A stretch of DNA of 64,000 nt from Cellulomonas fulva. Its GTDB lineage: Bacteria > Actinomycetota > Actinomycetes > Actinomycetales > Cellulomonadaceae. The DNA lies in assembly GCF_018531375.1 (NCBI RefSeq), contig NZ_JAHBOH010000001.1, positions 434,001 to 498,000 of the forward strand. Reading direction: 5' to 3'. The first letter of the stretch is position 1; each line of letters starts with the position of its first letter. The notes under the pieces are model-generated. The model did not search any database. It worked only from the letters and a program-made list of their open reading frames with translations, and was not told the DNA's origin. The position numbers and the translations under genes are program-made. Shown here piece after piece: positions 8,782 to 17,038 of this stretch.

Positions 8782-9143
8782 GCCAGCACCGGCTCGATGA
8801 CCTCGCGGAACGCCTCCGGCGTGAACGGCTTCGCGATGAGGAACAGGGCGCCCGCGGCCTCGGCGGTCGCGCGCATCTCCGGCGACCCCTCGGACGTGAC
8901 GAACCCGAACGGCGTCTCGTAGCCCGCGGCGCGCAGGCCGCGCAGCAGCTCGATCCCCGTCATGTTGGGCATGTTCCAGTCGGACAGGACCACGTCGGGC
9001 TCGTCGGACTGCACCGCGGCCAGGGCCTCGGCGCCGTCGGACGCCTCCCGGACGTCCCAGTCGTAGCCGGCCTGGCGCAGGGTGCGGATGACGATCTGCC
9101 GCATCACGCGGGAGTCGTCGGTCACCAGGACGCTGATGCTCAT
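8778..9143 (-). CDS. cheY: CheY response regulator (second copy)
   Basis: This 121-residue single-domain receiver has the acidic pair Asp9-Asp10, phospho-acceptor Asp55 in LSDWNMP, a Thr/Ser pair in FVTSEG, and the conserved Lys in IAKPF. CheA phosphorylates such proteins and the phosphorylated form binds the flagellar switch. The start at 9143 overlaps the upstream cheX-like stop. It is one of two CheY proteins in the operon, each followed directly by a CheX-like gene; which of them drives the motor and which acts as a phosphate sink cannot be told from sequence. Confidence 0.9.
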   Translation of the reverse strand: MSISVLVTDDSRVMRQIVIRTLRQAGYDWDVREASDGAEALAAVQSDEPDVVLSDWNMPNMTGIELLRGLRAAGYETPFGFVTSEGSPEMRATAEAAGALFLIAKPFTPEAFREVIEPVLA

Positions 9144-9661
9144 CGGTCTCCTCCATCGGTGTCGTGACCCGGCAGCGCGACCCACACGTCGACGACGAGC
9201 AGGCGGCCCCGCCAGGACAGGGGCAGGTGCTGCGCGCGCACCGCCCCGGCGAGCGGTGGCACCGCCGTGCCCACCTGGGGCAGGCCGAGGGTGCCGGGGT
9301 TCGGCAGCAGGGACTTGAGGTTGCCGCCGACGACGTTCGCGATCTCGCCGAACGCGTCCTCGAGGTCCTCGCGGGCGACCTCGTCGTCCGCGGGCAGGGC
9401 GAGCAGCGCCCGCGCGAGGTCCTCGGCGGTGCTGTGCGCCGTCACCAGGACCGCCCGCCCGGACCACTCGCCGTGCAGGTCGACCCACGCGACCAGCGCG
9501 TCGTCGAGCTCCGGCAGATCGCCGTCCCACGGGAGCAGCAGGCCCAGGTCGCCGTCGACCATCGCGGCGAAGACCTCTTGCGCGATGGCGTGGACCTGGT
9601 CGTGGTCGACGGTCTGGTCAGCTGTCTGGTCGACGTTCTGGTCGACGGTGGCGGCGCTCAT
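9140..9661 (-). CDS. cheX: CheX-like chemotaxis phosphatase (first copy)
   Basis: This 173-residue protein has a Gln/Asp-rich N-terminus with four VDQ-type triplets (about 7-22) and a CheX-like domain. The phosphatase motif is clear: DAFGEIANVVGGNLKSLLP fits D-x3-E-x2-N followed by a Gly-Asn turn and a Pro. It probably dephosphorylates the CheY made from the gene just upstream (9658-10041), with which it overlaps by four bases. The start ATG is at 9661. CheD and CheC were not found in the window, so CheX is the only recognised phosphatase type here. Confidence 0.78.
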   Translation of the reverse strand: MSAATVDQNVDQTADQTVDHDQVHAIAQEVFAAMVDGDLGLLLPWDGDLPELDDALVAWVDLHGEWSGRAVLVTAHSTAEDLARALLALPADDEVAREDLEDAFGEIANVVGGNLKSLLPNPGTLGLPQVGTAVPPLAGAVRAQHLPLSWRGRLLVVDVWVALPGHDTDGGDR

Positions 9662-10041
9662 GCGGGCTCCTCGACCGCGACGAGCCCGAGCAGGTCGAGC
9701 TTGTCGCGGATGGCATCCGTGGTGAAGGGCTTGATCAGGTACTCGTGGGCGCCCGCGGCGAGCGCGCGCACGATCTGGCCGTGCTCGCTCTCGGTCGTGA
9801 CCATCATCAGCGTGATGTGGCGCCAGGCCGGGTTGGCCCGGACCTCGGTGACGAACGTGAGGCCGTCCATCACGGGCATGTTCCAGTCGATGCAGGCGAG
9901 CTGGACGTCCTCGCCCGCCTCGAGCAGGTCGAGCGCCTCGCGGCCGTGCTCGGCCTGGAGCGTCTCGAACCCGAGTCCGTCCAGGGTTCCTGCGACGATC
10001 CGGCGCATCGTGCGCGAGTCGTCGATCACGAGTGCTCTCAT
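9658..10041 (-). CDS. cheY: CheY response regulator (first copy)
   Basis: This 127-residue receiver protein shows Asp7-Asp8, phospho-acceptor Asp52 in CIDWNMP, a Thr-Thr pair in MMVTTES and a conserved Lys in LIKPFT. This layout (DWNMPVMDGL, GAHEYLIKPF) is closest to canonical CheY. The start overlaps the cheR stop by four bases. It lies directly after cheR and before a CheX-like gene. A short acidic tail (VAVEEPA) follows the last helix. Confidence 0.92.
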   Translation of the reverse strand: MRALVIDDSRTMRRIVAGTLDGLGFETLQAEHGREALDLLEAGEDVQLACIDWNMPVMDGLTFVTEVRANPAWRHITLMMVTTESEHGQIVRALAAGAHEYLIKPFTTDAIRDKLDLLGLVAVEEPA

Positions 10042-11033
10042 CGGGTGGGTCCTCCGCTCAGGGGGGAGTTGCGGGTCAGGGGGAAGCTGCGGGCGGTGGC
10101 CGCGGCGGGGGCCGCCGGTGCGGTCCGGGCGGCGAACCCGGGTGGCCGGACGCCGTCGGTGCCGGTCGCCTGGAGGGACGGGCGCGCCGACGAGGACGCC
10201 GTGGGCAGGGGCGCGACCACCGACGCGCCCTGCGGTCGGTAGACCGAGGTGCGCTCGATCGTGACGCGCTCGTACCCGTCGTGTACGCCGAGCGTGGTCT
10301 CGGCGGCGCCCAGGAAGAGCACGCCGTCGGGCTTGAGGACCCGCAGCACCCGGTCGAGGATCGCGCGCTTGGTCGGCGGGTCGAAGTAGATGAGCACGTT
10401 GCGCAGGAACACCACGTCGTACGGCCCGGGCGGCGGCGCGTCGAGCAGGTTGTGCGCCCGGAACGAGATCATCCGGCGCAGGCTCTCCGCGATCTCCCAC
10501 TCGGTGCCGACCCGCCGCAGGTGCTGCACCAGCATCTGGGCCGGCATGCCGCGGTTGACCTCGAGCTGCGAGTAGCGGCCGGCCCGCGCGCGGGCGAGCA
10601 CCTGCTCCGACAGGTCGGTCGCGACGATCTCGGCACCCATGGCCGGGGGCAGGTCCTCGCTCAGGCACATCGCGAGCGAGTACGGCTCCTGGCCGGTCGA
10701 GCAGGCGGCGGACCACACGCGCAGGCGGCCGACGCCGCGGCGGGCCGCGACCAGCCGCGGCAGCTCGACCGTGCGCAGCGCCTGGTAGGGCGCGCCGTCA
10801 CGGAACCACGACGTCTCGTTCGTCGTCATGGCCTCGACGACCGCCGTCACGGCGGGCGACGCGGGCTGCGCCCGGAGCCGGTCCACGAAGGCGTCGATGT
10901 CGACGCCGGCCTCGCGGGCCAGCGGCAGGAGCCGCGACTCGACCAGGTACTCCTTGCCGGGCGTGAGCTGGATGGCGCTGCGCCGACGGACCAGGTCGGC
11001 GACGAACGTGAAGGACTCGGGGGACAGGCTCAT
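10038..11033 (-). CDS. cheR: Chemoreceptor glutamate methyltransferase CheR
   Basis: This 331-residue protein transfers methyl groups from S-adenosylmethionine to glutamates of chemoreceptors. The all-helical N-terminal domain (about 1-75) is followed by NETSWFRD, the SAM motif VWSAACSTGQEPYSLAM (about 105-121), the ATDLSE strand and LRNVLIYFD. About 65 C-terminal residues are low-complexity Ala/Pro/Ser and probably disordered. The ATG at 11033 overlaps the cheB stop (ATGA). Neither MCP here ends in the NWETF tether used by enteric CheR, so CheR must reach receptors without it or act on receptors encoded elsewhere. Confidence 0.95.
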   Translation of the reverse strand: MSLSPESFTFVADLVRRRSAIQLTPGKEYLVESRLLPLAREAGVDIDAFVDRLRAQPASPAVTAVVEAMTTNETSWFRDGAPYQALRTVELPRLVAARRGVGRLRVWSAACSTGQEPYSLAMCLSEDLPPAMGAEIVATDLSEQVLARARAGRYSQLEVNRGMPAQMLVQHLRRVGTEWEIAESLRRMISFRAHNLLDAPPPGPYDVVFLRNVLIYFDPPTKRAILDRVLRVLKPDGVLFLGAAETTLGVHDGYERVTIERTSVYRPQGASVVAPLPTASSSARPSLQATGTDGVRPPGFAARTAPAAPAAATARSFPLTRNSPLSGGPTR

Positions 11034-12136
11034 GCGGCCGCACCTCCTGCGTGCAGCGCCCGCTCGACGGCGGACGCGACCTCGTTGACCGGCAGCACGT
11101 GGTGCGCCAGCCCGGACTGGGCGACGGCCCCGGGCATGCCCCAGACGACGCTCGTCGCCTCGTCCTGCACCATGACGGTCCCGCCGGCCTCGACGACGTC
11201 CGCGCACCCCGCGCGGCCGTCCGATCCCATGCCGGTGAGGACCACCGCGAGCAGGTCGCCGCCCGCGGCACGGACCGCGGAGCGGAAGAGCACGTCGACG
11301 GCGGGCCGGCAGAAGTTCACCGGCGGCCCGTCGGTGAGCACGGTCTCGATCGCGGTGCCGGCCCGGCGCACCTCGAGGTGCCGGTCGCCGGGCGCGATGT
11401 AGACCGTGCCGGGCCGCAGGAGCTCGCCGCCCGCGGCCTCGACCACGGTCGCCGGGCTCAGGCGGTCGAGCCGCGCCGCGAGCTGCCGCGTGAACACCGG
11501 CGGCATGTGCTGCACGACGAGCACGGGGACCGGCGGCGGCGCGACGAGCGAGGACAGGACGCGGGAGAGCGCCTCCGGTCCGCCCGTCGAGGACCCGACC
11601 ACGACGAGCCGGTGCGCGTGCGGCGCCGGCGCGGGTCGCAGGGTCGGCGCGGGGCGCAGCGTCGTCGTGCGCGGCGCCGGGGCGGGAGCCCCGAACGGCG
11701 TGGGGGACGACGAGCCGCCGAGCCCGGGGACCGGGACGAGCGAGCGCAGGCGGGGCACGAGCTCGTCGCGCACCCGGGCGATCGACTCCTGGACGCTGCC
11801 GACGTTCGACGGCTTCGCCACGTAGTCGGTCGCGCCCGCGGACAGCGCGTCGAGCGTGGCCGCCGCACCGCGCTCCGTGAGCGTCGAGAACATGATGATC
11901 GGCATCCGGTGCCCGGCGGCGCGCAGCGCGCGCACGGCCTCGATGCCGTTCATCTCCGGCATCTCGACGTCCATCGTCACGGCGTCCGGCCGCAGCTGGG
12001 CGACCTTGGTCTGGGCGAGCCGGCCGTTGGCGGCCACCCCGACGACCTCGACGCCCGGCGCCTGGGACAGCGCGTCGGAGACGAGCCGCCGCACGACGAC
12101 GGAGTCGTCGACGACGAGCACGCGGATGACGCCCAT
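11030..12136 (-). CDS. cheB: Protein-glutamate methylesterase/deamidase CheB
   Basis: This 368-residue response regulator has a receiver domain (1-125; Asp10-Asp11, phospho-acceptor Asp56 in MDVEMPEMNG, Lys in VAKPS) and a C-terminal methylesterase domain. The catalytic region shows VVGSSTGGPEAL (nucleophilic Ser), the QHMPPVFT His segment, and GMGSDG with the conserved Asp. A Pro/Ala linker separates the domains. Phosphorylated CheB removes methyl groups from receptors and opposes CheR. Its ATG shares a base with the stop codon of the upstream MCP gene (TGATG). Confidence 0.96.
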   Translation of the reverse strand: MGVIRVLVVDDSVVVRRLVSDALSQAPGVEVVGVAANGRLAQTKVAQLRPDAVTMDVEMPEMNGIEAVRALRAAGHRMPIIMFSTLTERGAAATLDALSAGATDYVAKPSNVGSVQESIARVRDELVPRLRSLVPVPGLGGSSSPTPFGAPAPAPRTTTLRPAPTLRPAPAPHAHRLVVVGSSTGGPEALSRVLSSLVAPPPVPVLVVQHMPPVFTRQLAARLDRLSPATVVEAAGGELLRPGTVYIAPGDRHLEVRRAGTAIETVLTDGPPVNFCRPAVDVLFRSAVRAAGGDLLAVVLTGMGSDGRAGCADVVEAGGTVMVQDEATSVVWGMPGAVAQSGLAHHVLPVNEVASAVERALHAGGAAA

Positions 12137-13743
12137 CAGAACGTGAACCCTGCGACGCGGTCGCGCAGCGTGCCGGACATCGCGGCCAGCTCGTCGACCT
12201 GCGAGCCGACGTCCGTCAGGACGTGCGACGAGCGGTCCGCGGCGGTGGCGACACCGGTGATGTTGGCGGCGATCTCGCCCGAGCCGGTCGCGGCCTCGGC
12301 CACGCCGCGGGACATCTCGTTCGTCGTCGCGGTCTGCTCCTCGACCGCGGACGCGATCGTGAGCTGGTAGTCGTTGATCGACGCGATGATGGTCGCGATC
12401 TCCTCGATCGCGGCCACGGCGCCGGTGGTGTCCTGCTGGATCGCCTCGACCCGACGCGCGATGTCCTCGGTCGCCTTGGCCGTCTCGTTCGCCAGCTCCT
12501 TGACCTCCCCGGCCACGACCGCGAAGCCCTTGCCCGCCTCGCCGGCACGCGCCGCCTCGATCGTCGCGTTGAGCGCCAGCAGGTTCGTCTGCTCCGCGAT
12601 CGAGGTGATGACCTTGACCACGTTGCCGATCTCCTGCGACGACACCCCCAGGCGCGCCACCGTCTCGTTGGTGCTCGCCGCCGCGGTCGTCGCCTGACCC
12701 GCGACCTTGGCGGCCTCGGTCGCGTTCTGCGCGATCTCGCGGATCGAGGCGCCCATCTGCTCGGCACCCGCCGCCACCGCCTGCACGTTGCGGGACACCT
12801 GCTCGGCGGCCGCCGCGACGACGCCCGCCTGCGCGGACGTCTCACCGGCGCTGCCGGAGACCTCGGCGTTCGACGACGCGAGCTGCCGCGCGGAGGTCGC
12901 GACGTCCTGCGCCGTGCGGGCGACCTCGGCGAGCGTCCCCCGCAGGCCCTCCTGGGCCCGGGCGAGCGACTCCGCCATGCGGCCGACCTCGTCGCGCTCG
13001 GCGACGTGCGCCTCGCGGGTCAGGTCGCCCGACGACATCGCGTCGAGCGACGCCGCCACGTCACGCACCGAGCGCGCGATGCGGCGGATCGTCGCGGCGG
13101 CCAGGACCACCGCGCACAGCGTGGCGACCAGGAAGCCGACCGCGAGCACGACGATCATCCGGTGCGCCTCGGCCTGGCCCTGCTCCTGGATCGCGACGAC
13201 GTCGGCGTCGGTCTGCGCCGACGCGAGCGCGAGCGCGCGGCCGGCCCAGTCGGGGTCCGCCGCGAGCTCGGCGGACAGCGTCGCGCCGAAGCCCGCCGTG
13301 TCACCCGCCTCGACCAGCGGCACCAGCGTCGACGTGCGCAGCGTCTGCCACGCGTCCCACCGCGCCAGGAAGTCCTGCCACTGCGGGCCGTCGGCCGTCG
13401 GGAACCGGTCGATCACCGCGATCTGACGGTCCACGTCGGCGTCGACCCAGTCGGCCGAGGTCAGCAGCTGGCGCCGCGTGTCCTCGTCGACCGCCGCCGC
13501 CCGGCGGACCAGCAGGTGGCTGCGCTGCTGGTCGATCGACAGCTGCGTGAAGGCGCGCTGCAGCTCGGTGTTGAGCGTCGCCATCTCGTCGAGGTGCTGC
13601 GCGCTGCGCCACAGCGCGACCGCGCCGGCGCTGCCGACGAGGGCGAACGCACCGCCCATGACGAGCATGACGGCCGTGAACTTGGTGGCGATGGTCCGGT
13701 CCCAGAACCAGGCGGCGCGACGACGCGCGGGCTGCTCGCTCAT
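12136..13743 (-). CDS. Methyl-accepting chemotaxis protein, coupled to the ChvE-like gene
   Basis: This 535-residue receptor has TM1 at about 24-46, an extracytoplasmic helical sensor (about 47-190), TM2 near 196-216, a HAMP domain and a long cytoplasmic coiled coil. The signalling tip reads [21 protein letters not shown]. The protein ends in [10 protein letters not shown], with no NWETF tail. The ATG at 13743 is chosen because it overlaps the stop of the sugar-binding lipoprotein gene (TGATG) and gives a normal N-terminus with the [11 protein letters not shown] opening. Coupling suggests that it senses the sugar-loaded lipoprotein, which is an inference. Its tip region is nearly identical at DNA level to the MCP at 14891. 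Confidence 0.93.
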   Translation of the reverse strand: MSEQPARRRAAWFWDRTIATKFTAVMLVMGGAFALVGSAGAVALWRSAQHLDEMATLNTELQRAFTQLSIDQQRSHLLVRRAAAVDEDTRRQLLTSADWVDADVDRQIAVIDRFPTADGPQWQDFLARWDAWQTLRTSTLVPLVEAGDTAGFGATLSAELAADPDWAGRALALASAQTDADVVAIQEQGQAEAHRMIVVLAVGFLVATLCAVVLAAATIRRIARSVRDVAASLDAMSSGDLTREAHVAERDEVGRMAESLARAQEGLRGTLAEVARTAQDVATSARQLASSNAEVSGSAGETSAQAGVVAAAAEQVSRNVQAVAAGAEQMGASIREIAQNATEAAKVAGQATTAAASTNETVARLGVSSQEIGNVVKVITSIAEQTNLLALNATIEAARAGEAGKGFAVVAGEVKELANETAKATEDIARRVEAIQQDTTGAVAAIEEIATIIASINDYQLTIASAVEEQTATTNEMSRGVAEAATGSGEIAANITGVATAADRSSHVLTDVGSQVDELAAMSGTLRDRVAGFTF

Positions 13744-14852
13744 CAGCCGATCTCCTTCGCCGAGTAGTAGCCGCTGTCGATCAGCACGGCCTGGTAGTTG
13801 TCCTGCGTCACGAGCTGCGGCGGCAGCAGGTAGGCGGGAACGACGCCCACGCCGTTGTCGTACGACGTGGTGTCGTTGACCTCGGGCTCCGTGCCGTGCA
13901 GCAGCGCCTGCACCATCTGCACCGTGACCTCGGCGAGCTGGCGCGTGTCCTTGTAGACGGTCGAGTACTGCGCGCCGTCGGCGACCGAGCGGACCGCGGG
14001 CACCTCGGCGTCCTGGCCCGGGACGACGGGCGTGTAGCCGAGGTCCGCGGTCGCCGCGAGCACCGCCTGCGCGATGCCGTCGTTGGGCGCCAGGACCCCC
14101 GCGAGCCGGGTGCCGTGGGTGTAGGGCGCGAGCAGCGACGTCATGCGCTCCCCCGCGACCTCCGCCTTCCAGCCGGCGATCGCGACGTCCTCGCGCTCCA
14201 CCTGCTTCGACGGCACGACGAGCACGCCGGACTCGAGGTACGGCGTCAGCACCGACATCGCGCCGTCGTAGAAGACCGTCGCGTTGTTGTCGTCGGGCGA
14301 CCCCGCGAACAGCTCGACCGCGAACGGCCCCTCGTCGCCGGTCGGCGCGCCCTGCTCGTCGAGCACGCCGATCCCCTGCAGCAGCGACGTGGCCTGCAGG
14401 ACGCCGACGCGGCGGTTGTCGAACGACGCGTAGAAGTCGACGTCGCCCGAGTCGCGGATGAGGCGGTCGTAGGACACGACGGGCACCCCCGCGTCGCCCG
14501 CCTGCGCGAGCACCGCCTTGAGCGCCGTGCCGTCCACGGCCCCGACGACGAGCGCGTCGGCGCCGTCCTCCAGCATCCGGCCGATCTGCTCGGCCTGGGC
14601 GGCCGGGTCGTCGTCGGCGTACTGCATCTCGACGTCGAAGCCCAGCGAGCCGAACTGCTGCGACAGGTTGTCGCCGTCGGCGACCCAGCGCGTCTGCACC
14701 GTCGTCGGCATCGCGATGCCGACGAGCGGGGTCTCGTCCTCGCCGGCCGCACCGGTCTGCCCGGCTGCCTGCCCGCCGGTGCCGCACCCCGCCGTGAGCG
14801 CGATCGCGCCCGCGGCGAGGAGCGCGGCGGCCCGGGTGGTCCGTGCGGTCAT
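13743..14852 (-). CDS. ChvE-like multiple-sugar-binding lipoprotein
   Basis: This 369-residue lipoprotein has a lipobox LTAGC (Cys near residue 23) and a periplasmic-binding-protein type 1 fold. Blocks match the ChvE/MmsA sugar-binding subfamily: [68 protein letters not shown] and [16 protein letters not shown]. In Agrobacterium, ChvE binds aldoses and feeds both an ABC transporter and sensory proteins. Here no ATPase or permease gene is adjacent; it sits between two MCP genes and overlaps the downstream one by one base. A dedicated chemosensory role is likely but inferred. Confidence 0.92.
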   Translation of the reverse strand: MTARTTRAAALLAAGAIALTAGCGTGGQAAGQTGAAGEDETPLVGIAMPTTVQTRWVADGDNLSQQFGSLGFDVEMQYADDDPAAQAEQIGRMLEDGADALVVGAVDGTALKAVLAQAGDAGVPVVSYDRLIRDSGDVDFYASFDNRRVGVLQATSLLQGIGVLDEQGAPTGDEGPFAVELFAGSPDDNNATVFYDGAMSVLTPYLESGVLVVPSKQVEREDVAIAGWKAEVAGERMTSLLAPYTHGTRLAGVLAPNDGIAQAVLAATADLGYTPVVPGQDAEVPAVRSVADGAQYSTVYKDTRQLAEVTVQMVQALLHGTEPEVNDTTSYDNGVGVVPAYLLPPQLVTQDNYQAVLIDSGYYSAKEIG

Positions 14853-14890
14853 CGTCGTCCGTCCTCGTCCGTGTCGGGTGGTTCGGGTGC

Positions 14891-16510
14891 TCAGTACGTG
14901 AACGCGGCGACGCGCGAGCGCAGGTCCGCGGACATCCGGGCGAGCTCGGCGACCGACGCGCCCATCTGGCCGACCACGTCGGAGCTGGTCGCCGACGCCG
15001 TGGCGACGCCCGTGATGTTCGTGGCGATCTCGCCCGAGCCGGTCGCGGCCTCGGCCACGCCGCGGGACATCTCGTTCGTCGTCGCGGTCTGCTCCTCGAC
15101 CGCCGAGGCGATCGTCAGCTGGTAGTCGTTGATCGACGCGATGATCGAGCCGATCTCGCCGATCGCGGCCACGGCGCCCGTGGTGTCCTGCTGGATCGCC
15201 TCGACCCGACGCGCGATGTCCTCGGTCGCCTTCGCCGTCTCGTTCGCCAGCTCCTTGACCTCACCGGCCACGACCGCGAAGCCCTTGCCCGCCTCGCCGG
15301 CACGCGCCGCCTCGATCGTCGCGTTGAGCGCCAGCAGGTTCGTCTGCTCCGCGATCGACGTGATGAGCTTGACGACGTTGCCGATCTCGGCGGACGACGT
15401 GCCCAGGCGGGAGACCGTGTCGTTGGCCTGCGCCGCGACGCCGGTGGCCGACGAGGCGACCTTGGCCGCCTCCGTCGCGTTCTGCGCGATCTCGCGGATC
15501 GAGGCGCCCATCTGCTCGGCGCCCGCGGCCACGGCCTGCACGTTGCGCGAGACCTGCTCGGCGGCGGCGGCGACCACGCCGGCCTGCGCCGAGGTCTCCT
15601 CCTGCGACGAGCCGACCTGCTGCGACGCGGCGGCGAGCTCCTCGGCGGCCGCGGCCACCGTCTGCGCGGTCTCGACGACCCCGGACAGCGTGCTGCGCAC
15701 AGACTCCTGGGCCGAGCCGAGCGCGAGGGCCATCCGGCCGAGCTCGTCCTGCGAGCGCACCGCGACGGGCCGGGTGAAGTCGCCCTCGGCCATCGCCTCG
15801 AGCGCGCCCTGCACGTCGGTGACCGAGCGGCGGATGCCGCGCGTCACGACGAACCCGAGGGCGAAGGCCGCGAGCAGCGCGACCGACAGGCTGACGGTCA
15901 GCACGGTCACGGCCCCGCGCGCGCGGTCACCGGCCGCGTCGGCGACGGTCGCGACGTACGCCGTGATCTCCTCGGCGGTCGCGTCGAGGTCGTCCGCGTA
16001 GGTGCTGATGAGGGGCTGCGCGATCTCGTCGCGCACGCTCTGGTAGGCCTCGAGGTCGCCGGCCTGCGCGGCGGGCACGAGCTGCTCGTCGCGCACCGCG
16101 AGGAACGCGGCGTAGTCCGCGAGGAACGCCTGCCAGCTCGCGGAGGCGGCGGCCTCCGGGACGGCGTTGTAGGCGTCGATCTGGCCGTTCAGCTCGGCGT
16201 CGTTCTCCGCGAGCTTGGCGGTCCAGTCGTCCTTGCCGGCCTGGTCGGCGGACGCCGCGATGTTCGCGACGATCATGCGCGCCTTGAGCTGGTTCTGGTG
16301 CACCAGGCTGCGGACGTCGGCCACGTTCGCCTGCACGCTGGACAGCGTCTGCAGGTCGGCCTTGGAGGTGTTCAGCGCGGTGACCGCGTACGCCCCCGAC
16401 GCGATCGCCACCACGCCGAGCAGCGCGAAGACGGTGAGGATCTTGGTCTGGATGCCACGGTTGGCGAACCAGGTGCCGCGACGCGGCTGCGGACCGGAGG
16501 TGGTGCTCAT
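14891..16510 (-). CDS. Methyl-accepting chemotaxis protein
   Basis: This 539-residue receptor has an N-terminal [11 protein letters not shown] opening, TM1 at about 24-44, a four-helix-bundle-like sensor (about 45-195), TM2 near 200-222, HAMP and a signalling domain with [21 protein letters not shown]. It ends in [10 protein letters not shown]. The ATG at 16510 has AGGAG upstream. The sensor half is unlike that of the MCP at 12136, while the signalling half is nearly identical. It is separated from cheW by 111 bp that hold a weak FliA-like site, and is followed after 38 bp by the ChvE-like gene. Confidence 0.93.
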   Translation of the reverse strand: MSTTSGPQPRRGTWFANRGIQTKILTVFALLGVVAIASGAYAVTALNTSKADLQTLSSVQANVADVRSLVHQNQLKARMIVANIAASADQAGKDDWTAKLAENDAELNGQIDAYNAVPEAAASASWQAFLADYAAFLAVRDEQLVPAAQAGDLEAYQSVRDEIAQPLISTYADDLDATAEEITAYVATVADAAGDRARGAVTVLTVSLSVALLAAFALGFVVTRGIRRSVTDVQGALEAMAEGDFTRPVAVRSQDELGRMALALGSAQESVRSTLSGVVETAQTVAAAAEELAAASQQVGSSQEETSAQAGVVAAAAEQVSRNVQAVAAGAEQMGASIREIAQNATEAAKVASSATGVAAQANDTVSRLGTSSAEIGNVVKLITSIAEQTNLLALNATIEAARAGEAGKGFAVVAGEVKELANETAKATEDIARRVEAIQQDTTGAVAAIGEIGSIIASINDYQLTIASAVEEQTATTNEMSRGVAEAATGSGEIATNITGVATASATSSDVVGQMGASVAELARMSADLRSRVAAFTY

Positions 16511-16556
16511 CGGGGGGCTCCTAGGGGGCAAGGGGCGCGGGACCTGTCGACCAGTC

Positions 16557-16583
16557 AGATCGACCGGCAGGGGGGCGTGATGA
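16557..16583 (-). promoter_or_regulatory. Weak FliA-type promoter before the MCP gene
   Basis: On the minus strand the site reads TCATCACG-N11-GTCGATCT, ending 46 bases before the MCP start (16510). Spacing equals that of the stronger sites in this window, but TCAT and GTCGAT each differ at one position from TCAG and GCCGAT. Confidence 0.4.
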
Positions 16584-16621
16584 GGGGTCGAGATCCGCTC
16601 CATCGTGCGGATCGCGGGGGA

Positions 16622-17038
16622 TCAGGCGGCGGCGGCCTCGTCGACGTCGAGCACCAGCAGCAGCCGGCCCTCGAGCGTGCAGGCGGCGCGGATGAGCGGA
16701 CGGATCGCGGGGTCGAGCGTGTCCGGCGGGGCCTCGACGCGGTCCGCGGGGACGTCGACGACGTCGCCGATCTCGTCGACCAGGAGGCTCACGGTCTCGC
16801 CGCTGACCTGGACGACGACCATCATCTGCTCGTCCTCGTCGGACACGGCCGCGAGCCCCAGCCGGGGCCGCAGGTCCACGGTGAGGACCACCTGGCCGCG
16901 CAGGTTGACCAGCCCGGCGACGCCCTCCGGCGCCAGCGGGACGCGCGTGCGGGCGTGCGCGCGCAGCGCCTCCTGGACGCGCTGGACGTCGACGCCGTAG
17001 AGGCCGTCGTCCACCGTGAAGGTCACGTAGCTGCTCAT
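16622..17038 (-). CDS. cheW: Chemotaxis coupling protein CheW
   Basis: This 138-residue protein is a single CheW domain that links CheA to receptors in the membrane-proximal array. Conserved features are FTVDDGLYGVDVQRVQEAL at the start, GLVNLRGQVVLTVDLRPRLGL in the middle and SLLVDEIGDVVDV near residue 95. Its ATG overlaps the cheA stop by four bases, so CheA and CheW are made in step. A 111-bp gap follows before the first MCP gene. Confidence 0.95.
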   Translation of the reverse strand: MSSYVTFTVDDGLYGVDVQRVQEALRAHARTRVPLAPEGVAGLVNLRGQVVLTVDLRPRLGLAAVSDEDEQMMVVVQVSGETVSLLVDEIGDVVDVPADRVEAPPDTLDPAIRPLIRAACTLEGRLLLVLDVDEAAAA

